From the NCBI GenBank assembly GCA_045652425.1, contig JAZRUG010000035.1, positions 1 to 64,000 on the forward strand: a stretch of DNA of 64,000 nt, written 5' to 3'. The DNA is from RGIG1995 sp045652425. Lineage in GTDB: Bacteria; Bacillota; Clostridia; Oscillospirales; CAG-272. Each line of letters starts with the position of its first letter. Positions within the stretch are counted from its first letter, which is position 1. Positions 24,396 through 32,679 of the stretch are shown piece after piece. Both the position numbers and the translations under genes were made by a program. The notes below the pieces were generated by a model, which ran no database searches, was not told the DNA's origin, and saw only the letters and a list, made by a program, of their open reading frames with translations.

Positions 24396-24734
24396 ATGAA
24401 AATGAAAAAAATCAGTTATTTGAAAATAAAAATATTTGCAACTATATCATATATTGTTTTGCTCTTTGTTGCCGCAAAATTAGGTTTTTCTTGCATATTC
24501 AGAATTTGTTTCGGAATAGAATGTCCTGGTTGTGGTATGACAAGAGCCTTTCGTGCATTGACAGAGTTTGATATTGTATCGGCGTTTAAATACCACCCAA
24601 TGTTTTGGTCTATTCCTATTGTGTATATCTATATTTTATTTGATCATCCGGTCATTACCAAGAAAATTGACCACTGGGTTTTGGTGATTGTTTTAATAGG
24701 TTTTATAATAAACTGGTTATTTAGAATTATTTAA
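24396..24734 (+). CDS. DUF2752 small membrane protein
   Basis: This is a 112-residue protein with three hydrophobic helices. CPGCGMTRAFRAL near residues 43-55 is the DUF2752 hallmark, with a following HPMF. The family is found in Clostridia and Bacteroidetes; its function is unknown. The cysteine pair lies in a membrane-adjacent loop. It neighbours two zinc-ribbon/TM2-type proteins, suggesting a related role in the envelope. Confidence 0.8.
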   Translation: MKMKKISYLKIKIFATISYIVLLFVAAKLGFSCIFRICFGIECPGCGMTRAFRALTEFDIVSAFKYHPMFWSIPIVYIYILFDHPVITKKIDHWVLVIVLIGFIINWLFRII

Positions 24735-24761
24735 ATGATTGTCGAAACTGCAGAAAATATG

Positions 24762-24790
24762 TTGACAAGGTGCGAAAATTATGTTATACT
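24762..24790 (+). promoter_or_regulatory. Promoter of the TM2-domain gene
   Basis: TTGACA at 24762 and TATACT at 24785 are 17 bases apart, so this gene has its own start inside the cluster. Confidence 0.65.
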
Positions 24791-24825
24791 TTAACAAATA
24801 ATTCTTATTTGTTAGGAGAATAATT

Positions 24826-25215
24826 ATGTTTTGTAAAAATTGCGGTCAGCCTATGAATGACAATCAAGCTATTTGTTTGAAGTGCGGTGTGAAAACCGGT
24901 GACGGAAATGCTTTCTGCCAGAATTGCGGAAATCCCGTTGCTCCCAACGCAGACGTTTGTCTTAGTTGCGGTGTTGCTGTAAAGAATACAGCAAACGGTC
25001 AGTATCTTGGCGGAAAAGATAAAATCACAATGGCGCTCATTTGCTTCTTCTTGGGTGGAATAGGCATTCATAACTTCATGATGGGTGAAACTAAAAAAGG
25101 AATTGTGAAGATCGTTGCATGTTTGTGTTTTGGAATTAGCGGTATTTTGGCATTGATTGACTTTATTAAGATTCTTTGCGATAAGTATGTTGTTGACCCT
25201 AATGGTTTGTTCTAA
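24826..25215 (+). CDS. Zinc-ribbon plus TM2 domain membrane protein
   Basis: Two zinc ribbons (CKNCGQ at 3-8 with CLKCG near 18, and CQNCG near 31 with CLSCG near 46) are followed by a TM2 domain with two membrane helices (MALICFFLGGIGIHNFMMGETKKGIVKIVACLCFGI) and the typical ending FIKILCDKYVVDPNG. The 129 residues suit a membrane protein of unknown function. AGGAG lies nine bases before the ATG. Confidence 0.85.
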   Translation: MFCKNCGQPMNDNQAICLKCGVKTGDGNAFCQNCGNPVAPNADVCLSCGVAVKNTANGQYLGGKDKITMALICFFLGGIGIHNFMMGETKKGIVKIVACLCFGISGILALIDFIKILCDKYVVDPNGLF

Positions 25216-25300
25216 TACATAAAAATGAATCTAAAAATTCCTTCGATTACATTCGGGGGAATTTTGTTTCTTGTATTTATATGATAGGGAGGGGTTTATA

Positions 25301-25624
25301 ATGTTTTGTCCAAATTGTGGAAATCAAGTTGACGATAAAGCGGTAGTATGTGTTAATTGCGGTCAACCATTGAGAGATTTTAACAGCGGAGCCAAAGATT
25401 CAAAAAGTGTTGGTTGGTGGTGGCTTGGATTTTTTGTTCCGTTAGCTGGTTTTTTGGTATGGCTTTTGACATCGGGGACTACGCCTATTAAAGCTAAAAG
25501 AGCAGGAATCGGTGCAATCGTTGGAGTAATCACCGGTATAGTGCTTTATATAGCATATATTGTGTTAGTGATTGTTCTTTCGGTTAGTTTTGCATCCTCA
25601 TCTTTGCCGGCATATTATGTATAA
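25301..25624 (+). CDS. Zinc-ribbon membrane protein
   Basis: This 107-residue protein starts with one zinc ribbon (CPNCGN at 3-8, CVNCGQ near 18), followed by a linker and two strong membrane segments (WWWLGFFVPLAGFLVWLL and AIVGVITGIVLYIAYIVLVIVLSV). The start at 25301 has a GGGAGGGG site; the upstream in-frame Met lies in noncoding sequence. It is a likely paralogue-like partner of the TM2 protein upstream, sharing the N-terminal ribbon design. Confidence 0.8.
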   Translation: MFCPNCGNQVDDKAVVCVNCGQPLRDFNSGAKDSKSVGWWWLGFFVPLAGFLVWLLTSGTTPIKAKRAGIGAIVGVITGIVLYIAYIVLVIVLSVSFASSSLPAYYV

Positions 25625-25625
25625 T

Positions 25626-25658
25626 AAAAAAGAGGCTTTTATAAAAGTCTCTTTTTTT
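25626..25658 (+). terminator. Terminator after the zinc-ribbon gene
   Basis: AAAAAAGAG pairs with CTCTTTTTT around an inner CTTTT-ata-AAAAG stem and ends in T residues. Confidence 0.75.
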
Positions 25659-25671
25659 GTTTTAGTAAATC

Positions 25672-25701
25672 AAAAGGATATGGAAAAATCCATATCCTTT
25701 T
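25672..25701 (-). terminator. Terminator of the arginine operon
   Basis: AAAAGGATATGGA-aaaa-TCCATATCCTTTT is a perfect 13-pair stem 3 bases past the argF stop on the minus strand. Confidence 0.85.
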
Positions 25702-25704
25702 AGT

Positions 25705-26691
25705 TTACGCCAATGTTGCCGCCATAATAGCTTTTATTGTGTGCATACGGTTTTCTGCTTCGTCGAATACGATAGATTGTTCGCTTTCGAATACTTCGTC
25801 GGTTACTTCCATACAGTCAATTCCGTATCTGTTGAACAGAGAACGTCCTACCGATGTCTTGAGGTCATGGAATGAGGGGAGGCAGTGCATAAATCTGCAC
25901 TGAGGACCTGCAATTTCCATAAGTTCTTTTGTTACTCTGTAATCAACGAGGTCATTAATTCTCTTTGCCCATACTTCGTCGGGTTCGCCCATCGATACCC
26001 AAACGTCTGTGTAAAGAACGTCTGCATTCTTTACTGCTTCCTTGGGGTCTTCGATAAACTCAAGAATAGCGCCTGTTTCTTTTGCAATCTCTCGGCATTT
26101 TTCAATAAGGTTGGAAACGGGGAAGTATTCTTTGGGAGAGCATGCAACGTAATGCATACCCATTTTTGCGCATCCTACCATAAGTGAGTCGCCCATATTG
26201 TAACGAGCGTCGCCGAGATATACAAGCTTCTTGCCCTTGAGTGAGCCGAAGTGTTCCTTGATTGTAAGGAAGTCAGCCAATATCTGTGTGGGGTGGAACT
26301 CGTTTGTAAGTCCGTTCCATACAGGAACACCTGCATACTGTGCAAGTTCTTCAACGAGGTCTTGACCAAATCCTCTGTATTCAATACCGTCAAACATTCT
26401 GCCGAGAACGCGTGCGGTGTCTGCGATACTTTCCTTTTTGCCTATCTGTGAGCCTGTAGAGTCAAGATATACAGGGTGCATTCCCAAATCAGCCGCAGCT
26501 ACTTCAAATGCGCAACGTGTTCTTGTACTGGTCTTTTCGAATATCAATGCGATGTTCTTACCTTCGCAAAGTCTGTGGGGTATACCCGCCTTTTTCTGCG
26601 CCTTTAATTCAGCCGCATAATCTATAAGATAGTTGATTTCTTCAGGTGTGAAATCGAGAAGCTTGAGAAAATGTCTGTTTTTGAAATTCAT
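25705..26691 (-). CDS. argF: Ornithine carbamoyltransferase
   Basis: This enzyme makes citrulline from ornithine and carbamoyl phosphate (arginine step 6). The 328 residues show the carbamoyl-phosphate motif FEKTSTRTRCAFE near 52, FHPTQ near 130, DARYNMG near 160 and the ornithine loop HCLPSFHD near 266 (Ser where Ala is more usual). AAGGAG lies 6 bases before the ATG at 26691. The open frame extends 66 codons upstream, but that is noncoding repeat sequence. It is the last gene of the arginine operon. Confidence 0.96.
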   Translation of the reverse strand: MNFKNRHFLKLLDFTPEEINYLIDYAAELKAQKKAGIPHRLCEGKNIALIFEKTSTRTRCAFEVAAADLGMHPVYLDSTGSQIGKKESIADTARVLGRMFDGIEYRGFGQDLVEELAQYAGVPVWNGLTNEFHPTQILADFLTIKEHFGSLKGKKLVYLGDARYNMGDSLMVGCAKMGMHYVACSPKEYFPVSNLIEKCREIAKETGAILEFIEDPKEAVKNADVLYTDVWVSMGEPDEVWAKRINDLVDYRVTKELMEIAGPQCRFMHCLPSFHDLKTSVGRSLFNRYGIDCMEVTDEVFESEQSIVFDEAENRMHTIKAIMAATLA

Positions 26692-26710
26692 AATAATCTC
26701 CTTGTGTATT

Positions 26711-26866
26711 TTGTCTAAGGAACTTTTTGTATCCGAGGGGGAAAACCATCTCAAACGCCGAAGTTTTTCCCCCTCGGGCTCCCCTAATCCTTGGCTGGCA
26801 TGTAGGGGAAATGGGGCTAAAGAACTTTTTGAAAAAAGTTCCTTAGGATCCTCAAAAACTTTGAAT
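26711..26866 (-). repeat. R1 structured repeat, copy 5, with nested hairpins
   Basis: The R1 hairpin AAAGAACTTTTT/AAAAAGTTCCTT (26819-26844, one mismatch that is a G-U pair in minus RNA) and tail CTCAAAAACTTTG form the right part. To the left are a second AAGGAACTTTTTG, a large stem CCGAGGGGGAAAA/TTTTTCCCCCTCGG (about 26733-26777) and CTCCCCTA/TAGGGGA. It lies in the argD-argF spacer. Confidence 0.65.
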
Positions 26867-26907
26867 AATGGGTTTTTATATAACTTCATTATTTAGTACA
26901 AACCCGA

Positions 26908-26998
26908 GAGGCAAAGTTTTTGGATTCTTAAACCTTTTTTCAAAAAGGTTTAAGGTGGATTTTTGGGTTCATAACCCTTTTTTTCAAAAAGGGTTATG
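26908..26998 (+). repeat. R1 structured repeats, copies 6 and 7 in tandem
   Basis: Copy 6 has tail CAAAGTTTTTGG and hairpin CTTAAACCTTTTTT/CAAAAAGGTTTAAG (26927-26954). Copy 7 is the hairpin CATAACCCTTTTTTT/CAAAAAGGGTTATG (26970-26998) after GGATTTTTGGG. The right arm of copy 7 contains the argD stop codon (26994-26996). Confidence 0.7.
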
Positions 26999-28163
26999 CC
27001 AATATTGCGTCTTTGATAATTTTAACTGCTTTTTCGAGTGCTTCCATAGGAATATTAAGCGCGGGGAGGAGTCTGATCTTATCTTTCGCTGTAAGGCAGA
27101 GCACGCCGTTTTCCATACAAACTTTAAGAACGTCTGCTGCGGTCTTGTTTGTAGGTTTTATACCAATCATAAGACCGAGACCGCTTACGGACTCAACTTC
27201 GGGCATAGCTTTAAATGCATCAAACACATATTCGCTCTTCTTCTTAACGTCTGCGAGGAGCTTTTCGTCAATTCTTTCGATAATACTGATAGCGCCCGCG
27301 CAGCTAATGGGGTTACCGCCAAAAGTCGAACCGTGGTCGCCGAAGCCGAGAACGTTCTGCACCTTTTCACCGAGCATAGTAGCACCCAAGGGAAGTCCTC
27401 CGCCTATACCTTTTGCTGTAGAAACAACGTCGGGTTCAATACCGTAGTTCATATAGGCATAAAGCTCACCTGTTCTGCCATTACCTGTCTGAACTTCGTC
27501 TATCATAAGAACTATATCGTTCTCTTTCGCGTATTTCGCAACGCCCTTTACAAACTCACCGTCGAGGGGAAGAACACCGCCTTCGCCCTGAATAATCTCC
27601 ATCATAATACCTGCAACCTTGTTCGCTTCAACGGTCTTAATAAGCGCGTCGAGGTCATTTGCGGGAGTATGAACAAATCCGGGAGTAAGGGGTTGGAAAA
27701 GTTCGTGATAGTGGTCTTGACCTGTTGCCGAGAGGGTTGTCAACGTTCTGCCGTGGAAGCTATTTACGAGGGTTACTATAGTCGAATATTCAGCGCCCTT
27801 TTTCTCTGCGGCATACTTTCTTGCAACCTTAATCGAACATTCATTTGATTCTGCGCCCGAGTTACTGAAAAATACCTTTTTCATACCTGTCTTTTCGCAG
27901 AGCATCTTTGCGAGTTCAGCGCAAGGCTGTGTATAATAGAGGTTAGACATATGCTGAACCTTATCGAGCTGTTCTGTTACAGCCTTTTTCCAAGCATCAT
28001 CGGAAATACCAAAGCTGGTAACACCGATACCTGAACCCATATCAATATATTCTTTTCCGTTTTCGTCATATACGTAAGAGCCTTTTCCCGATACTATTTC
28101 AACGGGGAAGCGGTTATACGTACCTGCAACGTATTCTTTATCAATAATCTTTGTATCTGTCAT
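26994..28163 (-). CDS. argD: Acetylornithine aminotransferase
   Basis: This class III PLP aminotransferase forms N-acetylornithine (arginine step 4). The 389 residues have SGAESNECSIKVARKY near 106, the PLP aspartate block LMIDEVQTGNGRTG near 217-230 and the lysine in STAKGIGGGLPLGA near 247-260. It starts 2 bases after the argB stop in the operon argG-H-C-J-B-D-F. Its stop codon lies within an R1 hairpin, which could affect mRNA 3'-end structure between argD and argF. Confidence 0.96.
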   Translation of the reverse strand: MTDTKIIDKEYVAGTYNRFPVEIVSGKGSYVYDENGKEYIDMGSGIGVTSFGISDDAWKKAVTEQLDKVQHMSNLYYTQPCAELAKMLCEKTGMKKVFFSNSGAESNECSIKVARKYAAEKKGAEYSTIVTLVNSFHGRTLTTLSATGQDHYHELFQPLTPGFVHTPANDLDALIKTVEANKVAGIMMEIIQGEGGVLPLDGEFVKGVAKYAKENDIVLMIDEVQTGNGRTGELYAYMNYGIEPDVVSTAKGIGGGLPLGATMLGEKVQNVLGFGDHGSTFGGNPISCAGAISIIERIDEKLLADVKKKSEYVFDAFKAMPEVESVSGLGLMIGIKPTNKTAADVLKVCMENGVLCLTAKDKIRLLPALNIPMEALEKAVKIIKDAILA

Positions 28164-28165
28164 CG

Positions 28166-29032
28166 TTAATCACCTACTACCATAGTTCCGATACCCTCAT
28201 CGGTCAAAATTTCAACGAGAATAGAATGTGGAACACGTCCGTCCAAAATAACAACTTTCTTTACGCCTTCAATAATAGCTTCGATACAGCAGTCAACCTT
28301 AGGAATCATACCGCCCGAAATAACCCCTTCTTCATAAAGCTTTTTCGCTTCACTTACAGTTACCTTTGTTATAAGTGTTGAAGGATCGTTAACGTCGCGT
28401 AAGAGACCGAGAATGTCTGTCGTCATTATAAGGTTTTCAGCCTGCAACGCACCTGCGATATACGCTGCTGCGGTATCTCCGTTAATGTTATAGCTGTTGC
28501 CCTGGTTGTCGCAGCCTATTGTAGAAACAACGGGAATATAACCGAGATTCAAGAGGTCCATAATGGGTTCAACATTTACCTTTGTAATCTCGCCAACGTA
28601 ACCGAGAGCTTCGTTCTTTATCTTCGCTTCGATGAGTCTGCCGTCCATACCCGAAATACCGATAGCCTTTGCCCCCAAAGTGCCGAGAAGGTTTACGAGG
28701 TTCTTGTTAACCTTACCTGCAAGTACCATCTGCGCAATATCCATAGTCTCTTTGTCTGTAACGCGTAGACCGTTTACGAATTCTGCCTTCTTACCCACCT
28801 TGTTCATCATTTCGCTGATTTCGGGGCCGCCGCCGTGAACGAGGACGATCTTTATACCGATTGTTGAGAGAAGCGCGATATCTTCCATAACCTGCTTCTT
28901 TAAATCGTCATTTATCATAGCGTTGCCGCCATATTTGATTACAACGATCTTTCCGTTATAGCGTTTTATGTAGGGAAGAGCTTGTGTAAGTATCGTGGCT
29001 CTGTCTAAATTTGTAATTTTGTTTTCCATCAT
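28166..29032 (-). CDS. argB: Acetylglutamate kinase
   Basis: This enzyme phosphorylates N-acetylglutamate, step 2 of the arginine route and the usual feedback target. The 288 residues include VVIKYGGNAM near 29-38, LVHGGGPEIS near 63 and the NINGDTAAAYIAGALQAENLIMTTD block near 183. An N-terminal helix of about 20 residues (LDRATILTQALPYIKRY) matches arginine-sensitive hexameric kinases. GGCGG lies 5 bases before the first ATG. Confidence 0.96.
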   Translation of the reverse strand: MMENKITNLDRATILTQALPYIKRYNGKIVVIKYGGNAMINDDLKKQVMEDIALLSTIGIKIVLVHGGGPEISEMMNKVGKKAEFVNGLRVTDKETMDIAQMVLAGKVNKNLVNLLGTLGAKAIGISGMDGRLIEAKIKNEALGYVGEITKVNVEPIMDLLNLGYIPVVSTIGCDNQGNSYNINGDTAAAYIAGALQAENLIMTTDILGLLRDVNDPSTLITKVTVSEAKKLYEEGVISGGMIPKVDCCIEAIIEGVKKVVILDGRVPHSILVEILTDEGIGTMVVGD

Positions 29033-29052
29033 TCTTACCGCCTATATTTTTA

Positions 29053-30267
29053 TTAAGTACGATAGTCGCCGTTTATCTTTACGTAATCGTAAGTAAGGTC
29101 GCAACCCCAAGCTTGTGCTTTGCCTTCGCCGTCGTCTGCAGTAACGAGTATTTCAATCTCTTTTTCGAGGAGAATCTCTTTTGCTTTTTCTTCGGAGAAT
29201 TCAACTCCCGCACCGTTCTTACAAACGTCGAGTGTGCCTTTGGTTGAACGGAATGAAACATCAATCTTGTTTATATCAACGTCAGCTCCGCTATAACCGA
29301 TAGCGCAGAGAACACGTCCCCAGTTTGCGTCTGCACCGAACATTGCCGCTTTGAAGAGGCTTGAGCAGATAACACTCTTTGCAATAATCTTTGCATTCTT
29401 CTCATCTTTTGCGCCGCATACTGAACATTCGAGAAGTTTTGTAGCTCCTTCGCCGTCACCTGCAATCATTCGGCTGAGATATACGTTTACTGTGTTGAGA
29501 GCTTTCATAAACGTATCAAAATCTTCGCCTTCGGTTGTTATTTCTTTGTTTCCTGCCATACCGTTTGCAAGGACTGTTACCATATCGTTTGTGGAAGTGT
29601 CGCCGTCAACACTAACCATATTAAACGTATTCTTTATATCTGTAGAAAGTGCCTTTTGGAGCATTTCTGCAGATATTGCCGTATCTGTAGTAATAAATAC
29701 GAGCATAGTCGCCATATTAGGATGAATCATACCGCTACCCTTTGCGATACCGCCCATACGGCAAACCTTGCCGTTTATTTCAAACTCAACTGCAATCTCT
29801 TTCTTTACAGTGTCGGTCGTCATAATACCCTCAGCCGCATCGTCGCCGCCGTTTTCGGAAAGAGCTTCAACGAGGGGCTTTACACCTGCTTCGATTGGTT
29901 CAAGGGGGAGTGGTTGACCGATAACGCCGGTAGAAGCAACTACAATGTCGCTTGCCTTAACGTTAAGTTCCTTTGCAAGAAGCTCACACATCTTTTCTGC
30001 AACTTCTATACCGTTTGCGTTGCAGGTGTTTGCGTTACCGCTGTTGCAAATAACAGCCTGTGCTTTGCCGTCTGCTATATGATTCTTCGTAACCGTTAAG
30101 GGCGCACCTTTAACGAGATTTGTAGTATATGTTGCTGCCGCATTTGCAACGGTTTCGCTATAAATAAGCGCTAAATCTTTTTTAGTGCGGTTCTTGCGAA
30201 TTCCGCAATGAACACCGCTTGCTTTAAATCCTTTTGCTGCACATACGCCGCCACTGATCGTCTTCAT
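29053..30267 (-). CDS. argJ: Glutamate N-acetyltransferase / ornithine acetyltransferase
   Basis: ArgJ recycles the acetyl group from acetylornithine to glutamate. The 404 residues hold the self-cleavage site in HPNMATML near 182-189, where Thr187 becomes the beta-chain N terminus and nucleophile. STGVIGQPL near 112 is the oxyanion region. Presence of argJ means the cyclic acetyl route, so no argE or argA is required. It follows argC by 3 bases and precedes argB by 20 bases. Confidence 0.96.
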   Translation of the reverse strand: MKTISGGVCAAKGFKASGVHCGIRKNRTKKDLALIYSETVANAAATYTTNLVKGAPLTVTKNHIADGKAQAVICNSGNANTCNANGIEVAEKMCELLAKELNVKASDIVVASTGVIGQPLPLEPIEAGVKPLVEALSENGGDDAAEGIMTTDTVKKEIAVEFEINGKVCRMGGIAKGSGMIHPNMATMLVFITTDTAISAEMLQKALSTDIKNTFNMVSVDGDTSTNDMVTVLANGMAGNKEITTEGEDFDTFMKALNTVNVYLSRMIAGDGEGATKLLECSVCGAKDEKNAKIIAKSVICSSLFKAAMFGADANWGRVLCAIGYSGADVDINKIDVSFRSTKGTLDVCKNGAGVEFSEEKAKEILLEKEIEILVTADDGEGKAQAWGCDLTYDYVKINGDYRT

Positions 30268-30270
30268 GAT

Positions 30271-31206
30271 TTATTTAATCTCCTTTGAAAGTTTAAGTCC
30301 TGTCGTTTCATCAATACCCATGAGGATATTCATATTCTGTATCGCGCTTCCCGATGCGCCTTTGCCGAGGTTATCAAATCTTGATACGAGAAGTATTCTT
30401 TCGTCGTTGCCCTTAACGCTTATCTGCATATCGTCGCAACCCTCAAGATATGTGGCTGACATAAAGCCGCCTTCCTCTTCTTCATCATAGTGAATAATAG
30501 ATGTGTTATAAATGTGCTTGTAAATGTTTTTTATGTCGTTTATATTTCCGTTAAGGTCATCTGCAAACAGCGGTATCGTAACTTCCATTCCGCTGTAAAA
30601 GTCGCCAACGATGGGGCAGAAAGCGGGGGCGTTATCGAGTCCGCATATAGCAACCATTTCTTTGAGGTGTTTATGTTGTTGTGTCAACGCATATTGACGG
30701 GGACCTTTAAGAAGAGGGGAGCGTTCTGCTGATTCATAGTCGGCAATCATCTTCTTGCCACCGCCGGAATAACCGGTAAGTGAAAATGCAGAAAGCTTTG
30801 CATCACTATTAATTATACCTGCATTAACGAGGGGCTGAACCAATGCAACAAAGCCGCTTGCGTGGCATCCGGGATTTGCAACTCTTTTTGATTTTGCAAT
30901 TCTCTCTCTGAAGTTTCCTATTTCGGGGAAACCATAGTCCCAACCGTCATTCGTTCTGTGTGCCGTTGACGTATCAATAATCGCGGTGTTGGGGTTGTCG
31001 ATAAGTGTTATCGCCTCTCTTGCCGCATCGTCGGGCAAACAGAGAAATGCGATATCGCAACTGTTTAATGCTTCTTTTCTGTATTTATTGTCTTTTCTTT
31101 TGTCGTCATCAAGTATAATAAGTTCTATATCTTTTCTAGTGGAAAGTCTGTCGTAAATACGGAGTCCCGTTGTACCCGCGCTCCCGTCTATAAATACCTT
31201 CTTCAT
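30271..31206 (-). CDS. argC: N-acetyl-gamma-glutamyl-phosphate reductase, type 2
   Basis: This enzyme makes N-acetylglutamate semialdehyde with NADPH. The 311 residues begin with the nucleotide loop DGSAGTTGLRI near 7-17. The catalytic Cys is in ANPGCHASG near 113-121, and the GYSGGG block is near 148. It is the short (type 2) class, smaller than the 340-350-residue Bacillus form. Its ATG overlaps the argH stop as ATGA, so translation is coupled. Confidence 0.94.
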   Translation of the reverse strand: MKKVFIDGSAGTTGLRIYDRLSTRKDIELIILDDDKRKDNKYRKEALNSCDIAFLCLPDDAAREAITLIDNPNTAIIDTSTAHRTNDGWDYGFPEIGNFRERIAKSKRVANPGCHASGFVALVQPLVNAGIINSDAKLSAFSLTGYSGGGKKMIADYESAERSPLLKGPRQYALTQQHKHLKEMVAICGLDNAPAFCPIVGDFYSGMEVTIPLFADDLNGNINDIKNIYKHIYNTSIIHYDEEEEGGFMSATYLEGCDDMQISVKGNDERILLVSRFDNLGKGASGSAIQNMNILMGIDETTGLKLSKEIK

Positions 31207-32579
31207 TTCTTCAGCACTTCCTTTACGTATTTTATCTGCGCTTCAACCGAGCCTACGGATGTTCCGCCTTCGCTGATTCTCTTTTCTACGCAGGTTTTAA
31301 GGTCGATTTCTGTATATAGATCTTCTTCAAATATTTCGCTGTGTTTTTTGTATTCTTCAATAGGATACGTTTCAAGCACAAGCTCTTTCTTTATGCAATC
31401 GGCTACAATGCTTCCTGAAATCTTGTATGCCTGTCTGAAAGGCATACCTTTTTTTACGAGATAGTCTGCAAGGTCGGTAGCGTTTATAAAGCCTTTTTGC
31501 GCCGCCTTCAACATATTGTCGGGCAATGCTTTCATCGTTTCTATCATGCCTTTGGTTATGTCAAGGCACATGATTACAGTCTCAACCGAGTCGAATACAC
31601 ATTCTTTATCTTCCTGCATATCTTTGTTGTATGCAAGGGGAAGTCCTTTGAGGGAGGTGAGAAGTGTCATCAAATCGCCGTAAACTCTGCCCGTCTTTCC
31701 TCTTACAAGCTCTGCCATATCGGGATTCTTCTTCTGGGGCATTATTGATGAGCCGGTTGTATAGGAGTCGGATAATTCAACAAACTTGAATTCCCAACTC
31801 GACCAGAGTATCAGCTCTTCAGAAAAGCGTGATAAGTGCATCATCATTAAAGCAATATCACTCATTAATTCCACGCTGAAATCTCTGTCGGATACACCGT
31901 CAAGACTGTTTAACGTTATGCCGTCGAAACCGAGAAGTTCAGCTTCGTATCTTCTGTCTGTGTTGTAGGTTGTACCTGCAAGTGCGCAACAACCTATGGG
32001 AGATACATTCATTCTCTTTCTGCAATCGGTCAATCTGTCTACGTCGCGTAAAAGCATCATAGCGTATGACATAAGATGATGACCGAATGTAATGGGCTGC
32101 GCTCTTTGCAGATGTGTGTAGCCCGGCATAATAGCGCTTTTGTATTCTTCTGCTTTATTCGTAAAGGCTTCAATAAGATTATTAGTTTTTTCTATTATCG
32201 TATCAGTTTGCGCCCGGAGATACATACGTATATCAAGAGCAACTTGGTCGTTTCTGCTTCTTGCTGTGTGAAGTTTCTTGCCTACATCCCCTATTCTTTC
32301 GGTGAGTACTTGCTCAACGAACATGTGTATATCTTCACAGTCGGGATCAAAGTCAAGATTACCGTTATCTATATCGGATAAAATACCTTCAAGTCCTGCA
32401 ACAAGCGCATCTTTGTCGCTTTCTTCAATTATTCCGCACTTGGAAAGCATCTTTGCGTGTGCTATACTGCCTGTAATATCCTCGCGGTACATCTTGCAGT
32501 CAAATCTTATTGATGAGTTGAAGTCGTCAGCCAGCTTTTCTGTTATGCCGCCTGTTCTTCCTGCCCACATTTTTGCCAT
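31203..32579 (-). CDS. argH: Argininosuccinate lyase
   Basis: This enzyme splits argininosuccinate to arginine and fumarate, the last step. The 458 residues have HTARSRNDQVALDIR near 104, GYTHLQRAQP near 153 and the superfamily signature GSSIMPQKKNPD near 277-288 with the catalytic serine. It is second in the operon after argG, across a 100-base spacer that holds a hairpin. Confidence 0.97.
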   Translation of the reverse strand: MAKMWAGRTGGITEKLADDFNSSIRFDCKMYREDITGSIAHAKMLSKCGIIEESDKDALVAGLEGILSDIDNGNLDFDPDCEDIHMFVEQVLTERIGDVGKKLHTARSRNDQVALDIRMYLRAQTDTIIEKTNNLIEAFTNKAEEYKSAIMPGYTHLQRAQPITFGHHLMSYAMMLLRDVDRLTDCRKRMNVSPIGCCALAGTTYNTDRRYEAELLGFDGITLNSLDGVSDRDFSVELMSDIALMMMHLSRFSEELILWSSWEFKFVELSDSYTTGSSIMPQKKNPDMAELVRGKTGRVYGDLMTLLTSLKGLPLAYNKDMQEDKECVFDSVETVIMCLDITKGMIETMKALPDNMLKAAQKGFINATDLADYLVKKGMPFRQAYKISGSIVADCIKKELVLETYPIEEYKKHSEIFEEDLYTEIDLKTCVEKRISEGGTSVGSVEAQIKYVKEVLKK

Positions 32580-32628
32580 AGAGAATTGTTCACTCCTTGT
32601 AAAATTTCCTTGTAATTTAAAAGGCTAT

Positions 32629-32657
32629 AAGGGACTGCTTGTTTTCGACAGCCCCTT
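32629..32657 (-). terminator. Hairpin between argG and argH
   Basis: On the minus strand, AAGGGGCTG pairs with CAGTCCCTT (one G-U) around an 11-base loop. The following U tract is weak, so this may be an attenuator or an mRNA-stability element rather than a full stop. Confidence 0.45.
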
Positions 32658-32679
32658 ATTAATTATTTTGTCCTAATTA

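Noticed and set aside
26692..26889. 66-residue N-terminal extension of argF
   Set aside because: The sequence is R1 repeat DNA; a strong ribosome site precedes the internal ATG at 26691 where homologues start.
26868..27848. 326-codon plus-strand frame over argD
   Set aside because: It is the complement of a well-supported argD; composition (many Phe/Cys/Asn) is typical of an antisense shadow.
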